The translations under genes were made by a program, and so were the position numbers. Below, one piece after another: positions 16,738 through 24,874 of a stretch of 28,769 bases of DNA; positions within the stretch are counted from its first letter, which is position 1; each line of letters opens with the position of its first letter. The DNA is from Gemmatimonadota bacterium (GTDB taxonomy: Bacteria > GCA-2686955): assembly GCA_002686955.1 (NCBI GenBank), contig NYZA01000038.1, forward strand, positions 1 to 28,769. The letters are read 5' to 3'. The notes below the pieces were generated by a model. The model worked only from the letters and a program-made list of their open reading frames with translations. It searched no databases and was not told the DNA's origin.

Positions 16738-18447
16738 ATGAGCAGAGCACTGTTGCAGAAGAAGATCGAGCTCCTGAAGCGGGTATCCGACTACCGCGGC
16801 GAGGTCACCAACGGCGTCCTCGATCGTGACGTTCGTGGCGGTTCCATCACCGCCAACGAAGCGGATCGGCTCGTACTCTCGGTCAAAGCCAGGACATTCG
16901 GGTACGTGGATTCCCGCGACGACCTGCTTGGCGGCCGCGACGAGGCGGAGCTGCGTCGTGTACTCGACAGCTCGTCGAAGCTGATGAAGTTCGACGATCC
17001 GGTCCGGATGTACCTGCGCGAAATGGGCAAGGTGCCCCTCTTGGACCGCGAGGGAGAGGTGAGGATCGCCCGCCGAATCGAAGATGGGCAGAAGAGCATC
17101 AATGCCAATCTGCTCCGATTTGATCTGGTTCTCGACGAATTCCTGGCCGCTTTCGCTCGGCTCGAGTCCGGTGAGGTACGGCTCGAGGAGATCATCCAGG
17201 TCGACACGGCGGCGGTTCCGGGCTCCACGGCGAAGCAGGATCATGAGCTTCTCACCGAAGTTCGAGACAACATGGTCGAGCTGCGCGAGGAGCTCCACGA
17301 GCATTACGCGGGTCTCGATGATCCGTCCCGCTCCGCGGCCGAAAAGAAAGCGATCCGGAAGCGGATCGAGACGCGGCGACGCCGCATCGGGGCGGAGATC
17401 ACACGCGTGAATCTGAAGGCCACGCATGTCGCCCATCTCCGGCGCCACCTTTTGGGGGCAGATGAGGAGCTGCGGAAGAAGGAAGAGGCGATCGCGATCG
17501 AGCTATCCCGTCTCGGTGTCTCCTACGATCAACTGCAGAACCTCACCCGCAACATCACGAAGGGAAAACCGACCCGGCACAACGAAAAAAACGTGCTCGC
17601 GACCGCAAAGGCGGTTCAGGAGCACAAGGATCACATAGCGACGGTCGAGCAGGCGAACCACATCACCAAAGAAGCGTTGCGACGCGGAATCGATCGCATT
17701 CTCGAGCACGAGGCGGCCAAGAAGCAGGCGAAGACCGAGATGGTCGAGGCCAACGTCCGCTTGGTGATCTCGATCGCGAAGCGCTACACGAACCGTGGCC
17801 TGGAATTCCTCGATCTGATCCAGGAGGGGAATTCCGGTCTGATGCGCGCGGTCGACAAATTCGACTACAAGAAGGGCTACAAGTTTTCGACCTACGCGAC
17901 CTGGTGGATCCGCCAAGCGATCACACGCGCGATCGCCGACCAGGCGAGGACCATCCGCGTGCCGGTGCACATGATCGAGGCGATCAACAAGGTGGTGAAG
18001 GCCTCGCGCCGTCTGCTCCAGGAGTACGGCCGGGAGCCCACTCCGATCGAGATCGCCAACCGTCTCAATCTGCCCGTGGAGAAGGTGAAGAGTGTGCTCA
18101 AGGTGGCGCAGGATCCGATCTCTCTCGACCGTCCGATCGGGGAGGACGAGGACTCCTACATCGGTGATTTCATCGAAGACACCAAAGTGGTCTCGCCCGC
18201 GCAATCTTCCGCCTTCTCGATGCTCCAAGATCAGATGGGCTCGGTCCTCTCGACCCTGACCCAGCGCGAGGAAAGGGTGATCCGCCTCCGTTTCGGTCTG
18301 GGCGACGGATGCCCCCGCACACTCGAAGAGGTCGGCAACATCTTCAACGTGACCCGCGAGCGGGTGCGTCAGATCGAGGCGAAGGCGCTGCGCAAGCTCC
18401 GCCCCCCCTCGCGTAGCCGCAAGCTGCACGGTTTCGTCGATCTTTGA
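16738..18447 (+). CDS. rpoD: Primary RNA polymerase sigma factor (sigma-70, RpoD)
   Basis: This is the housekeeping sigma factor. Region 1.1 is present in reduced form (residues about 1-75), and region 1.2 has [20 protein letters not shown] non-conserved region of about 200 charged residues (about 130-330) follows. Region 2 starts near residue 334 with [16 protein letters not shown] and includes [20 protein letters not shown]. Region 3 has [12 protein letters not shown], and region 4.2 has [20 protein letters not shown]. Two conserved positions differ from the usual sequence: NSGLMRAV instead of NIGLM in region 2.2, and LRPPSRSR instead of LRHPSRS near the end. The ATG at 16738 is preferred over the upstream in-frame start because GGGGGGAA sits just before it and the family starts here. 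Length is 569 residues. It is convergent with recQ, with only 22 bases between them and no obvious terminator. Confidence 0.97.
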   Translation: MSRALLQKKIELLKRVSDYRGEVTNGVLDRDVRGGSITANEADRLVLSVKARTFGYVDSRDDLLGGRDEAELRRVLDSSSKLMKFDDPVRMYLREMGKVPLLDREGEVRIARRIEDGQKSINANLLRFDLVLDEFLAAFARLESGEVRLEEIIQVDTAAVPGSTAKQDHELLTEVRDNMVELREELHEHYAGLDDPSRSAAEKKAIRKRIETRRRRIGAEITRVNLKATHVAHLRRHLLGADEELRKKEEAIAIELSRLGVSYDQLQNLTRNITKGKPTRHNEKNVLATAKAVQEHKDHIATVEQANHITKEALRRGIDRILEHEAAKKQAKTEMVEANVRLVISIAKRYTNRGLEFLDLIQEGNSGLMRAVDKFDYKKGYKFSTYATWWIRQAITRAIADQARTIRVPVHMIEAINKVVKASRRLLQEYGREPTPIEIANRLNLPVEKVKSVLKVAQDPISLDRPIGEDEDSYIGDFIEDTKVVSPAQSSAFSMLQDQMGSVLSTLTQREERVIRLRFGLGDGCPRTLEEVGNIFNVTRERVRQIEAKALRKLRPPSRSRKLHGFVDL

Positions 18448-18469
18448 TCAATCCAGAAGCCACACCCCA

Positions 18470-20365
18470 CTAGCCCGAAGCAACCACGGCCAACAGCCCC
18501 TCACCGTACTGCTCGAACTTCTTCTCGCCGATTCCGTGCACGAGCAACATCTCGTCTCGGTCCGCTGGCCGCGCCCGGGCCAGCTCGCGCAGAGTGCGAT
18601 CACTGGCGACGACGAAGGGGGGCACCGCCTGACCTCTCGCGGTCTCGAGTCGATGCGCCCGGAGCCGCTCGAATAGCCTCAGCTCCGCCTCGTCGAGCTC
18701 GACCAGGGGCTGCCGCTGCCTTTTCTTCGTCGCAGGGGCGGTCGCTTTTCGCGTTACGGGCGCCGGCCGGGCAACTCTCTTCTCGGGCGGCAGCAGGAGC
18801 CGCGCCGGCATGCGCCCGTACATCACCTCGCTCCCTTCACGCGTCAAGACCGCGAGTGGCCGATCCCCCCCGGTGAAGCTCACCCAGCCGGCCGTCACGC
18901 ATCGCCGCAGGAGACTCACGATCCAGGCGGGCGTGCGATCCGCCATCACCCCAAATGTGCTGACCCGCTCGAGACCGCCCCGCAGCAAACGCTGGTCGGA
19001 GTCGCCATGCAGCAGCTTGGCCGCCAGGCCGAGACCGAAGCGCCGGTGCACCCGCGCGACTCCGCAAAGCGCCTTGCGGGCCATCTCCGCTGAGCTCTCC
19101 GCGTCGGCATCCGATCCCTCGAAGGTCTCACAAACATCGCAGCGCCCGCAGCCCTCGAGCTCGTCCCCATCGGCCCCGAAATAGCGCAAGATAGCGTCGT
19201 GCCGGCAGCTCCCGCCCTCGGCCCAGCGCATCAGCTCGAGGAACATATTCCATTTGTGCTCCACGATTCCGGAATCGGGCTCTCGCCCGTCGACATCGGC
19301 CTCGATCAGCCGCCTTCGCAGAGGCAGATCCTGGTTCGATGTGAGCAGCAACCCCCACGCATCGCTCCCGTCCCGCCCCGCGCGTCCCACCTCTTGGTAG
19401 TACGACTCGATCGAGCCGGGCGGCGCCAGATGGGCCACCGCCCGCACATCGCCCCGATCGATCCCCATGCCGAAAGCGTTCGTGGCGACGACGACCTCGA
19501 GCCCCCCGGCCGAAAACGAGGTCTGGCAGCGGTCGCGGCCCTCGGCCGGAAGCCCGGCGTGGTAGCAGTCGCAGCTCCATCCCTCGGCACGCAACCGCTC
19601 CGCCTCGGCCTCCGCCAACTTCCGCGTCGGCGAGTACACGATCGCGGCACCCCTCCCGCCCCCCGGAGCCCCGAGCGCCTCCGCCAGCAGCCCGTCCACC
19701 CGCCTTCTCCGCTCCGCCGCCCCCGCGACCTCCGCCGCCCGCAGAATCAGATTCGGCCTCGCGAATCCCCTCACGATCTGCGGTGTCTCGGCGCCCAAGC
19801 CCAGTCGGGCCAGAATCTCATCGCGAACGATCGGGGTCGCCGTCGCCGTGCAGGCCAGAACCCGCGCTTTCGGCAAGTCGCGAATCAGCTCACCGATCTG
19901 CAAATACTCCGGCCGAAAATCGTGCCCCCACTCGCTGATGCAGTGCGCCTCGTCGATCGCCACCAAAGGGCAGTCCAGCCGCCTGATCCGCCGCCGGAAC
20001 CCATTGAGAGCCAGCCGTTCCGGCGCGACATAGACCAGCTTGAACTCGCCCCGCTCCATCGCGTCGATCCGGCGGAACATCTCGTCCTTTCCCAGCGTCG
20101 ACGCAAGAAAGGTGGCGGCGATCCCCCTGCGCCCGAGCGCCTCGACCTGGTCCTGCATCAGAGCAATCAGCGGCGAGACCACCAGCGTCGTGCCCGGCAG
20201 CATCACCGCCGGAAGCTGATAGCTCAGGCTCTTGCCACCCCCGGTCGGTGCCACCAGCAGGAGCCTCCCGGTACTCAGAAGTGTCTCGATCGCCTCCTTC
20301 TGCCCGGGGCGAAAGCTCGAAAAACCGATGCGGCGCAATCCGCTATCGATCGTGTCGGTCGGCAA
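18470..20365 (-). CDS. recQ: ATP-dependent DNA helicase RecQ
   Basis: RecQ is a 3'-5' superfamily 2 helicase in recombination and fork repair. Motif 0 lies near FRPGQKEAIE, Walker A is APTGGGKS (39-46), DEAH is at 138-141 and the aromatic-rich loop reads HCISEWGHDFRPEY. Helicase motifs V and VI appear as ATNAFGMGIDRGDVR and QEVGRAGRDG. The zinc site cysteines are in SCRHDAILRYF and CGRCDVC. A winged helix follows, then a charged linker, and an HRDC domain forms the last 85 residues. The - strand frame stays open to 20818, but family similarity begins at IDSGLRRIGFSSFRPGQ. The TTG at 20365 with GGAGAGGAG about nine bases before it gives a 631-residue protein, close to E. coli RecQ (609). No clear promoter is seen in the 128 bases between it and the CBS gene, so they may share a transcript. 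Confidence 0.95.
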   Translation of the reverse strand: MPTDTIDSGLRRIGFSSFRPGQKEAIETLLSTGRLLLVAPTGGGKSLSYQLPAVMLPGTTLVVSPLIALMQDQVEALGRRGIAATFLASTLGKDEMFRRIDAMERGEFKLVYVAPERLALNGFRRRIRRLDCPLVAIDEAHCISEWGHDFRPEYLQIGELIRDLPKARVLACTATATPIVRDEILARLGLGAETPQIVRGFARPNLILRAAEVAGAAERRRRVDGLLAEALGAPGGGRGAAIVYSPTRKLAEAEAERLRAEGWSCDCYHAGLPAEGRDRCQTSFSAGGLEVVVATNAFGMGIDRGDVRAVAHLAPPGSIESYYQEVGRAGRDGSDAWGLLLTSNQDLPLRRRLIEADVDGREPDSGIVEHKWNMFLELMRWAEGGSCRHDAILRYFGADGDELEGCGRCDVCETFEGSDADAESSAEMARKALCGVARVHRRFGLGLAAKLLHGDSDQRLLRGGLERVSTFGVMADRTPAWIVSLLRRCVTAGWVSFTGGDRPLAVLTREGSEVMYGRMPARLLLPPEKRVARPAPVTRKATAPATKKRQRQPLVELDEAELRLFERLRAHRLETARGQAVPPFVVASDRTLRELARARPADRDEMLLVHGIGEKKFEQYGEGLLAVVASG

Positions 20366-20493
20366 GCGCGGCGCTCCTCTCCAGGTCCGGCTTTCTCGGT
20401 GGTTGCTTCGATCGGAACGAAGAGCATCGCCCGGCGGAGCGCCCGCGTCACCTATCAAGATTCGACGTACCGGGTCTGTTCTTGCCCTGCGGT

Positions 20494-20988
20494 TCAGCCC
20501 GCCCCCACCTCCGCCAGCCCAGCGATCGCGCGCAGAAACTCCATCGTGGAGATGATCCCGACGAAAGTCCCGGAGGAGTCGACGACGAGCACCCGATGAA
20601 TCCCCACCCGGGTCATCGTTCGGGCTACCTCTGGCAGACGCATATCGGAGGGCACCGCATGCACGAGAGGCGTCATCAGATCTTCGGCCACGGTCGTGTC
20701 GTCTTCGGGGATCGTGACCCGATAGCGATCGTCGTCGTCCTGCGTCTTGTACCACTCCTCGCGGTGCTCTCGGCTCAGAGATGGCCCTTCGCTCAGATGG
20801 GCGACCAGATCGCGCCACGACACGATCCCGACCACCTGGCCCGATTCGGCGATGACCGGCATGCCGGAGATGTTGGCGTCGACCAACACCCGTTCGACCT
20901 CGGCGATCGAGTCTTTCGCGTCGACCGCGACGATTTCAGGATGCATCATGTCGGCGGCGGTAAGTTCCACCAATTCGTTCTGTGTCAC
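20494..20988 (-). CDS. Two-CBS-domain protein
   Basis: The product is a stand-alone CBS pair (Bateman module), a fold that usually binds adenine nucleotides and senses energy or redox state. CBS1 spans about 11-63 (AADMMHPEIVAVDAKDSIAE and then SGMPVIAESGQVVGIVSWRDL). CBS2 spans about 102-157 (EDLMTPLVHAVPSDMRLPEV and then HRVLVVDSSGTFVGIISTMEF). A charged, aspartate-rich linker (KTQDDDDRYRV) lies between them. The GTG at 20988 is preferred because GAGGAG lies eight bases upstream; the open frame extends to 21102 without family similarity. At 164 residues no effector domain is attached, so the partner is unknown. The gene lies upstream of recQ on the same strand and is divergent from the nfeD remnant. 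Confidence 0.85.
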   Translation of the reverse strand: MTQNELVELTAADMMHPEIVAVDAKDSIAEVERVLVDANISGMPVIAESGQVVGIVSWRDLVAHLSEGPSLSREHREEWYKTQDDDDRYRVTIPEDDTTVAEDLMTPLVHAVPSDMRLPEVARTMTRVGIHRVLVVDSSGTFVGIISTMEFLRAIAGLAEVGAG

Positions 20989-21166
20989 GTGAAGATCTCC
21001 TCGCGGAGGATGGACGTCTCGCGATCCCGGGGAGCGTGCGCCCCGTTGCGGCTCCAATGATAGCGAATCGGACATGTGGAGGCTCGCGCGGATGTGCCGC
21101 AACGAATGGCCTCTCGATGCGGTGTGTAGTAAAGCCAGGCAGAACCCTCAAATGGAGGACGCGACC

Positions 21167-21627
21167 GTGTTCGATCTCGCATTGCTCTGGTTCGTCGTTG
21201 GCCTGGCGCTCGCGCTTGCCGAAATGGCCGCTCCCGGTGTCATTCTGATCTTCTTCGGCCTCGGTGCCTGGGTCGTCGCGCTGACGACATGGATCGGATT
21301 GACTCCCGGGCTCCAGTCCCAACTCTTGTTGTTCGCGGTCGCGCCTCGACTGCATCTCTCGTGGGCTTGCGCCGGTCGATCAAGGGCCGTTTCCACGGCC
21401 ATGTGAGCGACGTCCAGAATCCCTCGTTAAACCTCGATGAGCTTACGGGGCGCCCGGTGCGAGTTCTGGACGATGTGGGACCGGATCGGGTCGATGGGAG
21501 CGTCGAGTTCAAAGGAGCCACCTGCAGTGCCCGGTCCGCCGAATCGATCGGTCGTGGCGAAGGGGCCGTCATCGAAAGTGTCGATGGCCTCGTGTCGGTC
21601 ATCAAAAAGAAGGAGGAAACACCATGA
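21167..21627 (+). pseudogene. nfeD: NfeD-family membrane protein, frameshifted
   Basis: NfeD proteins are small membrane proteins with a C-terminal OB fold that pair with SPFH/flotillin proteins. The GTG at 21167 has GGAGG at 21154-21158 with eight-base spacing. The first 59 codons encode the membrane part (ALLWFVVGLALALAEMAAPG, VILIFFGLGAWVVALTTW). The frame must then shift by -1 at about 21343-21344 to recover ASLVGLRRSIKGRF, LTGRPVRVLDD, DGSVEFKGATCSARSAE and GAVIESVDGLVSVIKKK, which is the OB-fold half. Without the shift, translation ends at 21406. No slippery heptamer is visible, so a one-base loss or a sequencing/assembly error is likelier than programmed frameshifting. Everything else looks intact, which favours a recent event. 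Confidence 0.75.
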
Positions 21628-21746
21628 GCGCCGGAACGATCGTATCGATCGGCATAGCGGTCCTGGTCGTGATCACAGTCATGAAGACCGCCGGCGCCAG
21701 AGAACTAGTCGCGACGAACGAGAGTACATCCCAGGGGGATGACTGA
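21624..21746 (+). pseudogene. 40-codon remnant, possibly the N-terminus of an SPFH (slipin/FloA) gene
   Basis: The ATG at 21624 overlaps the nfeD stop by four bases and is preceded by the strong site AAGGAGG, so a coupled second gene clearly begins here. The product MSAGTIVSIGIAVLVVITVM plus 20 polar residues ends at TGA 21744-21746. In other genomes nfeD is followed by an SPFH-domain gene whose protein opens with exactly such a membrane anchor. Only the anchor is left, so I infer a large 3' deletion. It could alternatively be a genuine small membrane protein; the polar tail shows no conserved pattern. Confidence 0.5.
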
Positions 21747-21772
21747 GTACTGGCGGGCCGGCCTCCGCGTTT

Positions 21773-21799
21773 CGGAGCCAGGCTGGCCCCCTGGCTCCG
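21773..21799. repeat. Perfect 10-bp inverted repeat in the 265-base gap before the Nudix gene
   Basis: CGGAGCCAGG (21773-21782) and CCTGGCTCCG (21790-21799) are perfectly complementary around the loop CTGGCCC, a very stable hairpin. No T run follows. It lies 26 bases downstream of the truncated gene and could be a terminator left from the deleted gene or a REP-like element. The rest of the gap (21747-22011) contains no gene or promoter I can support. Confidence 0.55.
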
Positions 21800-22011
21800 C
21801 CTCCCCGAACGCGACGCCCTGTTCAGCCGCGAGTCGATGCAGCCGAGCGACCAGCGCCCCACTTTGCTTGCGAGCTCCGTTCTCTTTCTTGGGTGCGAAT
21901 AGCGGGATGGCTGGGAAGCGCGCCGAGACGGCCTCCCATCGAACATTTCATCCGCGGTGCGAGGCCCAACAAAGCGGTTTACACTTGGCAGATCAAAGTA
22001 AGAGAGGCCCG

Positions 22012-22458
22012 ATGGCTCCGCCAAAAGAGAACAGAAAGATCCACTTCCAGGTCGGTGCGATCCCTTACCGCTGGCTGGCGGGAGAGCTCCAGATCCTGCT
22101 GATCACTACCCGAAAGAAGCGGCGCTGGATCGTGCCGAAGGGGCTGATCGATCCGGGGCTAGGGGCGCGCGACGCCGCCCGCAAGGAGGCCTGGGAAGAA
22201 GCCGGTATCGTGGGCGAAGTCGCCGCGATCTCCTGTGGTGTCTATGAGTACAAGAAGTGGGGCGGTCTCTGCCGGGTCGAGCTCTTTCCGCTCGCGGTGC
22301 GAGAAGAGGCGCGAGATTGGCCCGAATGCGATGAACGCGCGCGGGTTTGGCTCGCCGCGGCGGAGGCCGAGAGCAAGGTGCACCGGCCGGGGTTGGCGGC
22401 CGTGATCGGAGCGTTTCGGCGCACGATGGAAGGTGTTGCGAAGCGAGAGGTCGGGTGA
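22012..22458 (+). CDS. Nudix hydrolase (diphosphoinositol polyphosphate phosphohydrolase-like)
   Basis: Nudix enzymes cleave nucleoside diphosphate-linked compounds and inorganic or organic polyphosphates. The Nudix box lies at 44-66, starting GLIDPGLGARDAARKEA and ending WEEAGI. The metal-binding KEAWEE core is intact, but the first Glu of the GX5E part is Leu50 and the REU Arg is Lys58. This variant pattern with WIVPKGLIDPG before it is shared by a bacterial subgroup near the DIPP/MTH3 type. The 148-residue size is standard. ATG 22012 has AGAGAGG just upstream. The stop is four bases before the next gene's ATG, so the two form an operon. The substrate is unknown. Confidence 0.9.
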   Translation: MAPPKENRKIHFQVGAIPYRWLAGELQILLITTRKKRRWIVPKGLIDPGLGARDAARKEAWEEAGIVGEVAAISCGVYEYKKWGGLCRVELFPLAVREEARDWPECDERARVWLAAAEAESKVHRPGLAAVIGAFRRTMEGVAKREVG

Positions 22459-22462
22459 GTCG

Positions 22463-23479
22463 ATGCGCGTGGTTCAGCTCGATCGCGCGTTCGGGCTCGA
22501 GAACCTGGCGATCGCCGAGCGACCGGAACCTACCGCCGGCCCTGACGAACTCGTTTTGAGGATAGAGGCGGCCTCGCTGAACTACCGCGACCTGCTGATG
22601 GTTCGGGGCCGCTACAACCCGCGGCAAGCTCTGCCATTGATCCCCTGTTCCGACGGAGTGGGAGAGGTGGTCGATGTGGGGGGAGCGGTCGCCGGAATCG
22701 AGATGGGGGACCGCGTTGCGCCGATCTTCGCGCAGTCCTGGCAGCACGGCACCCCCGGCGCGAAGGAGCTTCATTCGACACTCGGCGGCCCGCTCGACGG
22801 CGTTCTAGCCGAGCTGGTCGCGGTGCCCGCGGCGAGCGTGGTGGGGGTGCCGGAGCATCTGAGCGATGTCGAAGCGGCCACCCTCCCCTGCGCGGCGCTC
22901 ACGGCCTGGAGCGCATTGGTGACCCATGGGCGCGTGGGGCCGGGAGACGCGGTCCTCACTCTCGGTACGGGCGGGGTCTCGCTCTTCGCGCTTCAGTTCG
23001 CCAAGCTGCTCGGCGCCCGCGTGGCGATCACCTCTTCGAGCGAAGAGAAGCTCGCGCGGGCGATAGAGCTCGGAGCGGATCGCGGAATCCATGTGCCGAG
23101 CGAGCCGCGCTGGGGTCGGTTGGCCCGGGGTTGGGCGGGGGGCGAGGGTGTCGACCACGTGATCGAGGTGGGGGGCGCCGGCACGCTCTCCCAGTCCCTC
23201 TCCGCCGTGCGACCTGGGGGCACGATCAGCCTGATCGGTGTGCTGGCGGGGGGGAAGGAAGAGCTGAATCTGCTGCCGATCCTGATGCGCAACGTGCGTG
23301 TTCAGGGGGTTTTCGTGGGGAGCCGCGCCGCTTTCGCGGCGATGAATCGGGCGATCGCCGCGCACCGGCTGCGGCCGGTCATCGACCGAGTGTTCCCCTT
23401 GGAGGCGGTGAGAGACGCCATGGAGCGGATGGCCCTCGGACGCCATTTCGGCAAGATCGCGATCGAGCTTTCTCGCTGA
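22463..23479 (+). CDS. Zinc-free MDR-family NAD(P)H:quinone/alcohol oxidoreductase
   Basis: This is a medium-chain dehydrogenase/reductase. The GroES-like half has AASLNYRDLLMVRGRYNP and CSDGVGEVVDVG. The Rossmann half has VLTLGTGGVSLFALQFAKLLGARVAITSSSEEK and, later, PGGTISLIGVLAGG. The four structural-zinc cysteines and the catalytic Cys/His ligands of alcohol dehydrogenases are absent, so this is the quinone oxidoreductase-like branch, which reduces quinones or activated alkenes with NAD(P)H. Length is 338 residues, as usual. ATG 22463 follows the Nudix stop by four bases. The exact substrate cannot be deduced, and a role linked to the Nudix enzyme is not implied. Confidence 0.88.
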   Translation: MRVVQLDRAFGLENLAIAERPEPTAGPDELVLRIEAASLNYRDLLMVRGRYNPRQALPLIPCSDGVGEVVDVGGAVAGIEMGDRVAPIFAQSWQHGTPGAKELHSTLGGPLDGVLAELVAVPAASVVGVPEHLSDVEAATLPCAALTAWSALVTHGRVGPGDAVLTLGTGGVSLFALQFAKLLGARVAITSSSEEKLARAIELGADRGIHVPSEPRWGRLARGWAGGEGVDHVIEVGGAGTLSQSLSAVRPGGTISLIGVLAGGKEELNLLPILMRNVRVQGVFVGSRAAFAAMNRAIAAHRLRPVIDRVFPLEAVRDAMERMALGRHFGKIAIELSR

Positions 23480-23530
23480 GCCGATCTGCTAATCTGGACC
23501 GTTCCCTCGAAACCCAGATCCGAGCCGGAT

Positions 23531-24862
23531 ATGTCCCCTCCACGCAAGAAGCTCTTCGTTCTCGATACCAACGTCATCCTCCACGACGCCGGCTGCATGC
23601 GCAAGTTCGCCGAACACGACGTCGCCATACCGATCGTGGTGCTGGAGGAGCTGGACCGATTCAAGCGTGGGAACGAGCAGATCAATGCCCAGGCCAGGCA
23701 TTTCCTCAGAGAGCTCGACGGTCTCACCGGGGAGGTTGTCTTCGACGAGGGCGCCAAGTTGGGCGATGGACTGGGACGGGTGAGGGTGCTGGTCAACCCC
23801 ACCTGGGATCCCGCGGTGCGCGAGGTCTTTCAAGCCGACACTCCGGATCATCGCATCCTGAACACCGCCATCAAGTTGAGGGGCGAGGAGGAGTACGAAA
23901 GCGTCATTGTCGTCTCCAAGGACACCAATCTGCGGATGAAGGCGAAGTCGCTCGGCATCCCCGCTCACGACTACACGAGCGACAAGGTTGAGAGCCTCGA
24001 CAAGGTCTACTCCGGCCGGCGGGTCGTCGAAAAGGTCGACAGCGCGCTGATCGATCGTTTGCACACCGCTCCCCACCAGATCCCGTTCGATGAGGTGGAT
24101 CTGGTCGACGATCCGGTTCCGAACGAAAACTACATCGTTCGAACCGGTTCCAAATCGGTGCTCGCGACCTTCGATCCCTTCGAGCGCCTCTTCGAGCGGG
24201 TGGAGCGCTGCACCGCCTACGGCATTCACTCCCGAAACGCAGAGCAAGCTTTCGCGCTGCACGCCATTCTCGACAACCGGCTCCAGCTCGTGACCCTCAC
24301 CGGCAAGGCGGGGACCGGAAAGACGCTGCTCGCTCTAGCGGGCGCTCTCGAACGGCGTTCGGTGTTCAGGCAGATCTTCCTCGCGCGGCCGATCGTTCCA
24401 CTCAGCAACAGAGATATCGGCTTTCTTCCCGGCGACGAGCAATCGAAGATCGGTCCTTACATGGCGCCGCTTTTCGACAATCTCACCGTCATCAAGCACC
24501 AGTTCATGCCGCAAGACGACCGATACAGCGCTATCGATACGATGCTGGAATCGAACAAGTTGGTGATTACGCCCCTCGCGTACATTCGTGGGCGATCATT
24601 CCAAAAAGTGTGTTTCATCGTCGACGAGGCGCAGAATCTGACGCCGCACGAAGTCAAGACGATCATTACGAGGGCGGGCGAAGGGGCGAAGATCATTCTG
24701 ACGGGCGATATCGAGCAGATCGACCAGCCCTATCTCGACAGTCTCTCGAACGGCGTGACCTACGTCATCAACAGAATGAAGGGGCAGCATATGTATGCTC
24801 ATGTCACGCTAACCAAGGGGGAACGATCTCCCTTGGCCGAGCTGGCGAGCAATCTGCTCTAG
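23531..24862 (+). CDS. PIN-PhoH family ATPase/ribonuclease
   Basis: This is a two-domain PhoH2-type protein. The N-terminal PIN RNase domain (about 7-150) starts [15 protein letters not shown] with Asp12, carries an acidic [10 protein letters not shown] and ends with [18 protein letters not shown]. The C-terminal PhoH ATPase (about 240-443) has Walker A GKAGTGKT at 258-265, [17 protein letters not shown] and Walker [21 protein letters not shown]. In mycobacteria PhoH2 unwinds and cleaves RNA; a function in RNA turnover is therefore likely. Length is 443 residues, usual for the fused form. The ATG is at 23531 with no strong ribosome-binding site. In Bacillus, phoH lies in the same neighbourhood as rpsU, nfeD and dnaG, although that gene lacks the PIN domain. 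Confidence 0.94.
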   Translation: MSPPRKKLFVLDTNVILHDAGCMRKFAEHDVAIPIVVLEELDRFKRGNEQINAQARHFLRELDGLTGEVVFDEGAKLGDGLGRVRVLVNPTWDPAVREVFQADTPDHRILNTAIKLRGEEEYESVIVVSKDTNLRMKAKSLGIPAHDYTSDKVESLDKVYSGRRVVEKVDSALIDRLHTAPHQIPFDEVDLVDDPVPNENYIVRTGSKSVLATFDPFERLFERVERCTAYGIHSRNAEQAFALHAILDNRLQLVTLTGKAGTGKTLLALAGALERRSVFRQIFLARPIVPLSNRDIGFLPGDEQSKIGPYMAPLFDNLTVIKHQFMPQDDRYSAIDTMLESNKLVITPLAYIRGRSFQKVCFIVDEAQNLTPHEVKTIITRAGEGAKIILTGDIEQIDQPYLDSLSNGVTYVINRMKGQHMYAHVTLTKGERSPLAELASNLL

Positions 24863-24874
24863 GCACTTTCGATA

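Noticed and set aside
19199-20599. 466-codon open frame on + across recQ
   Set aside because: It is entirely antisense to recQ, is rich in Arg/Pro/His with no motifs, and is explained by the high GC content.
20366-20818. N-terminal extension of RecQ by 151 codons
   Set aside because: It is Arg-rich without family similarity and overlaps the CBS gene in another frame; TTG 20365 with a good ribosome-binding site is better.
21330-21350. Programmed -1 frameshift in nfeD
   Set aside because: No X-XXY-YYZ slippery heptamer or downstream pseudoknot is visible, so mutation or sequencing error is likelier.
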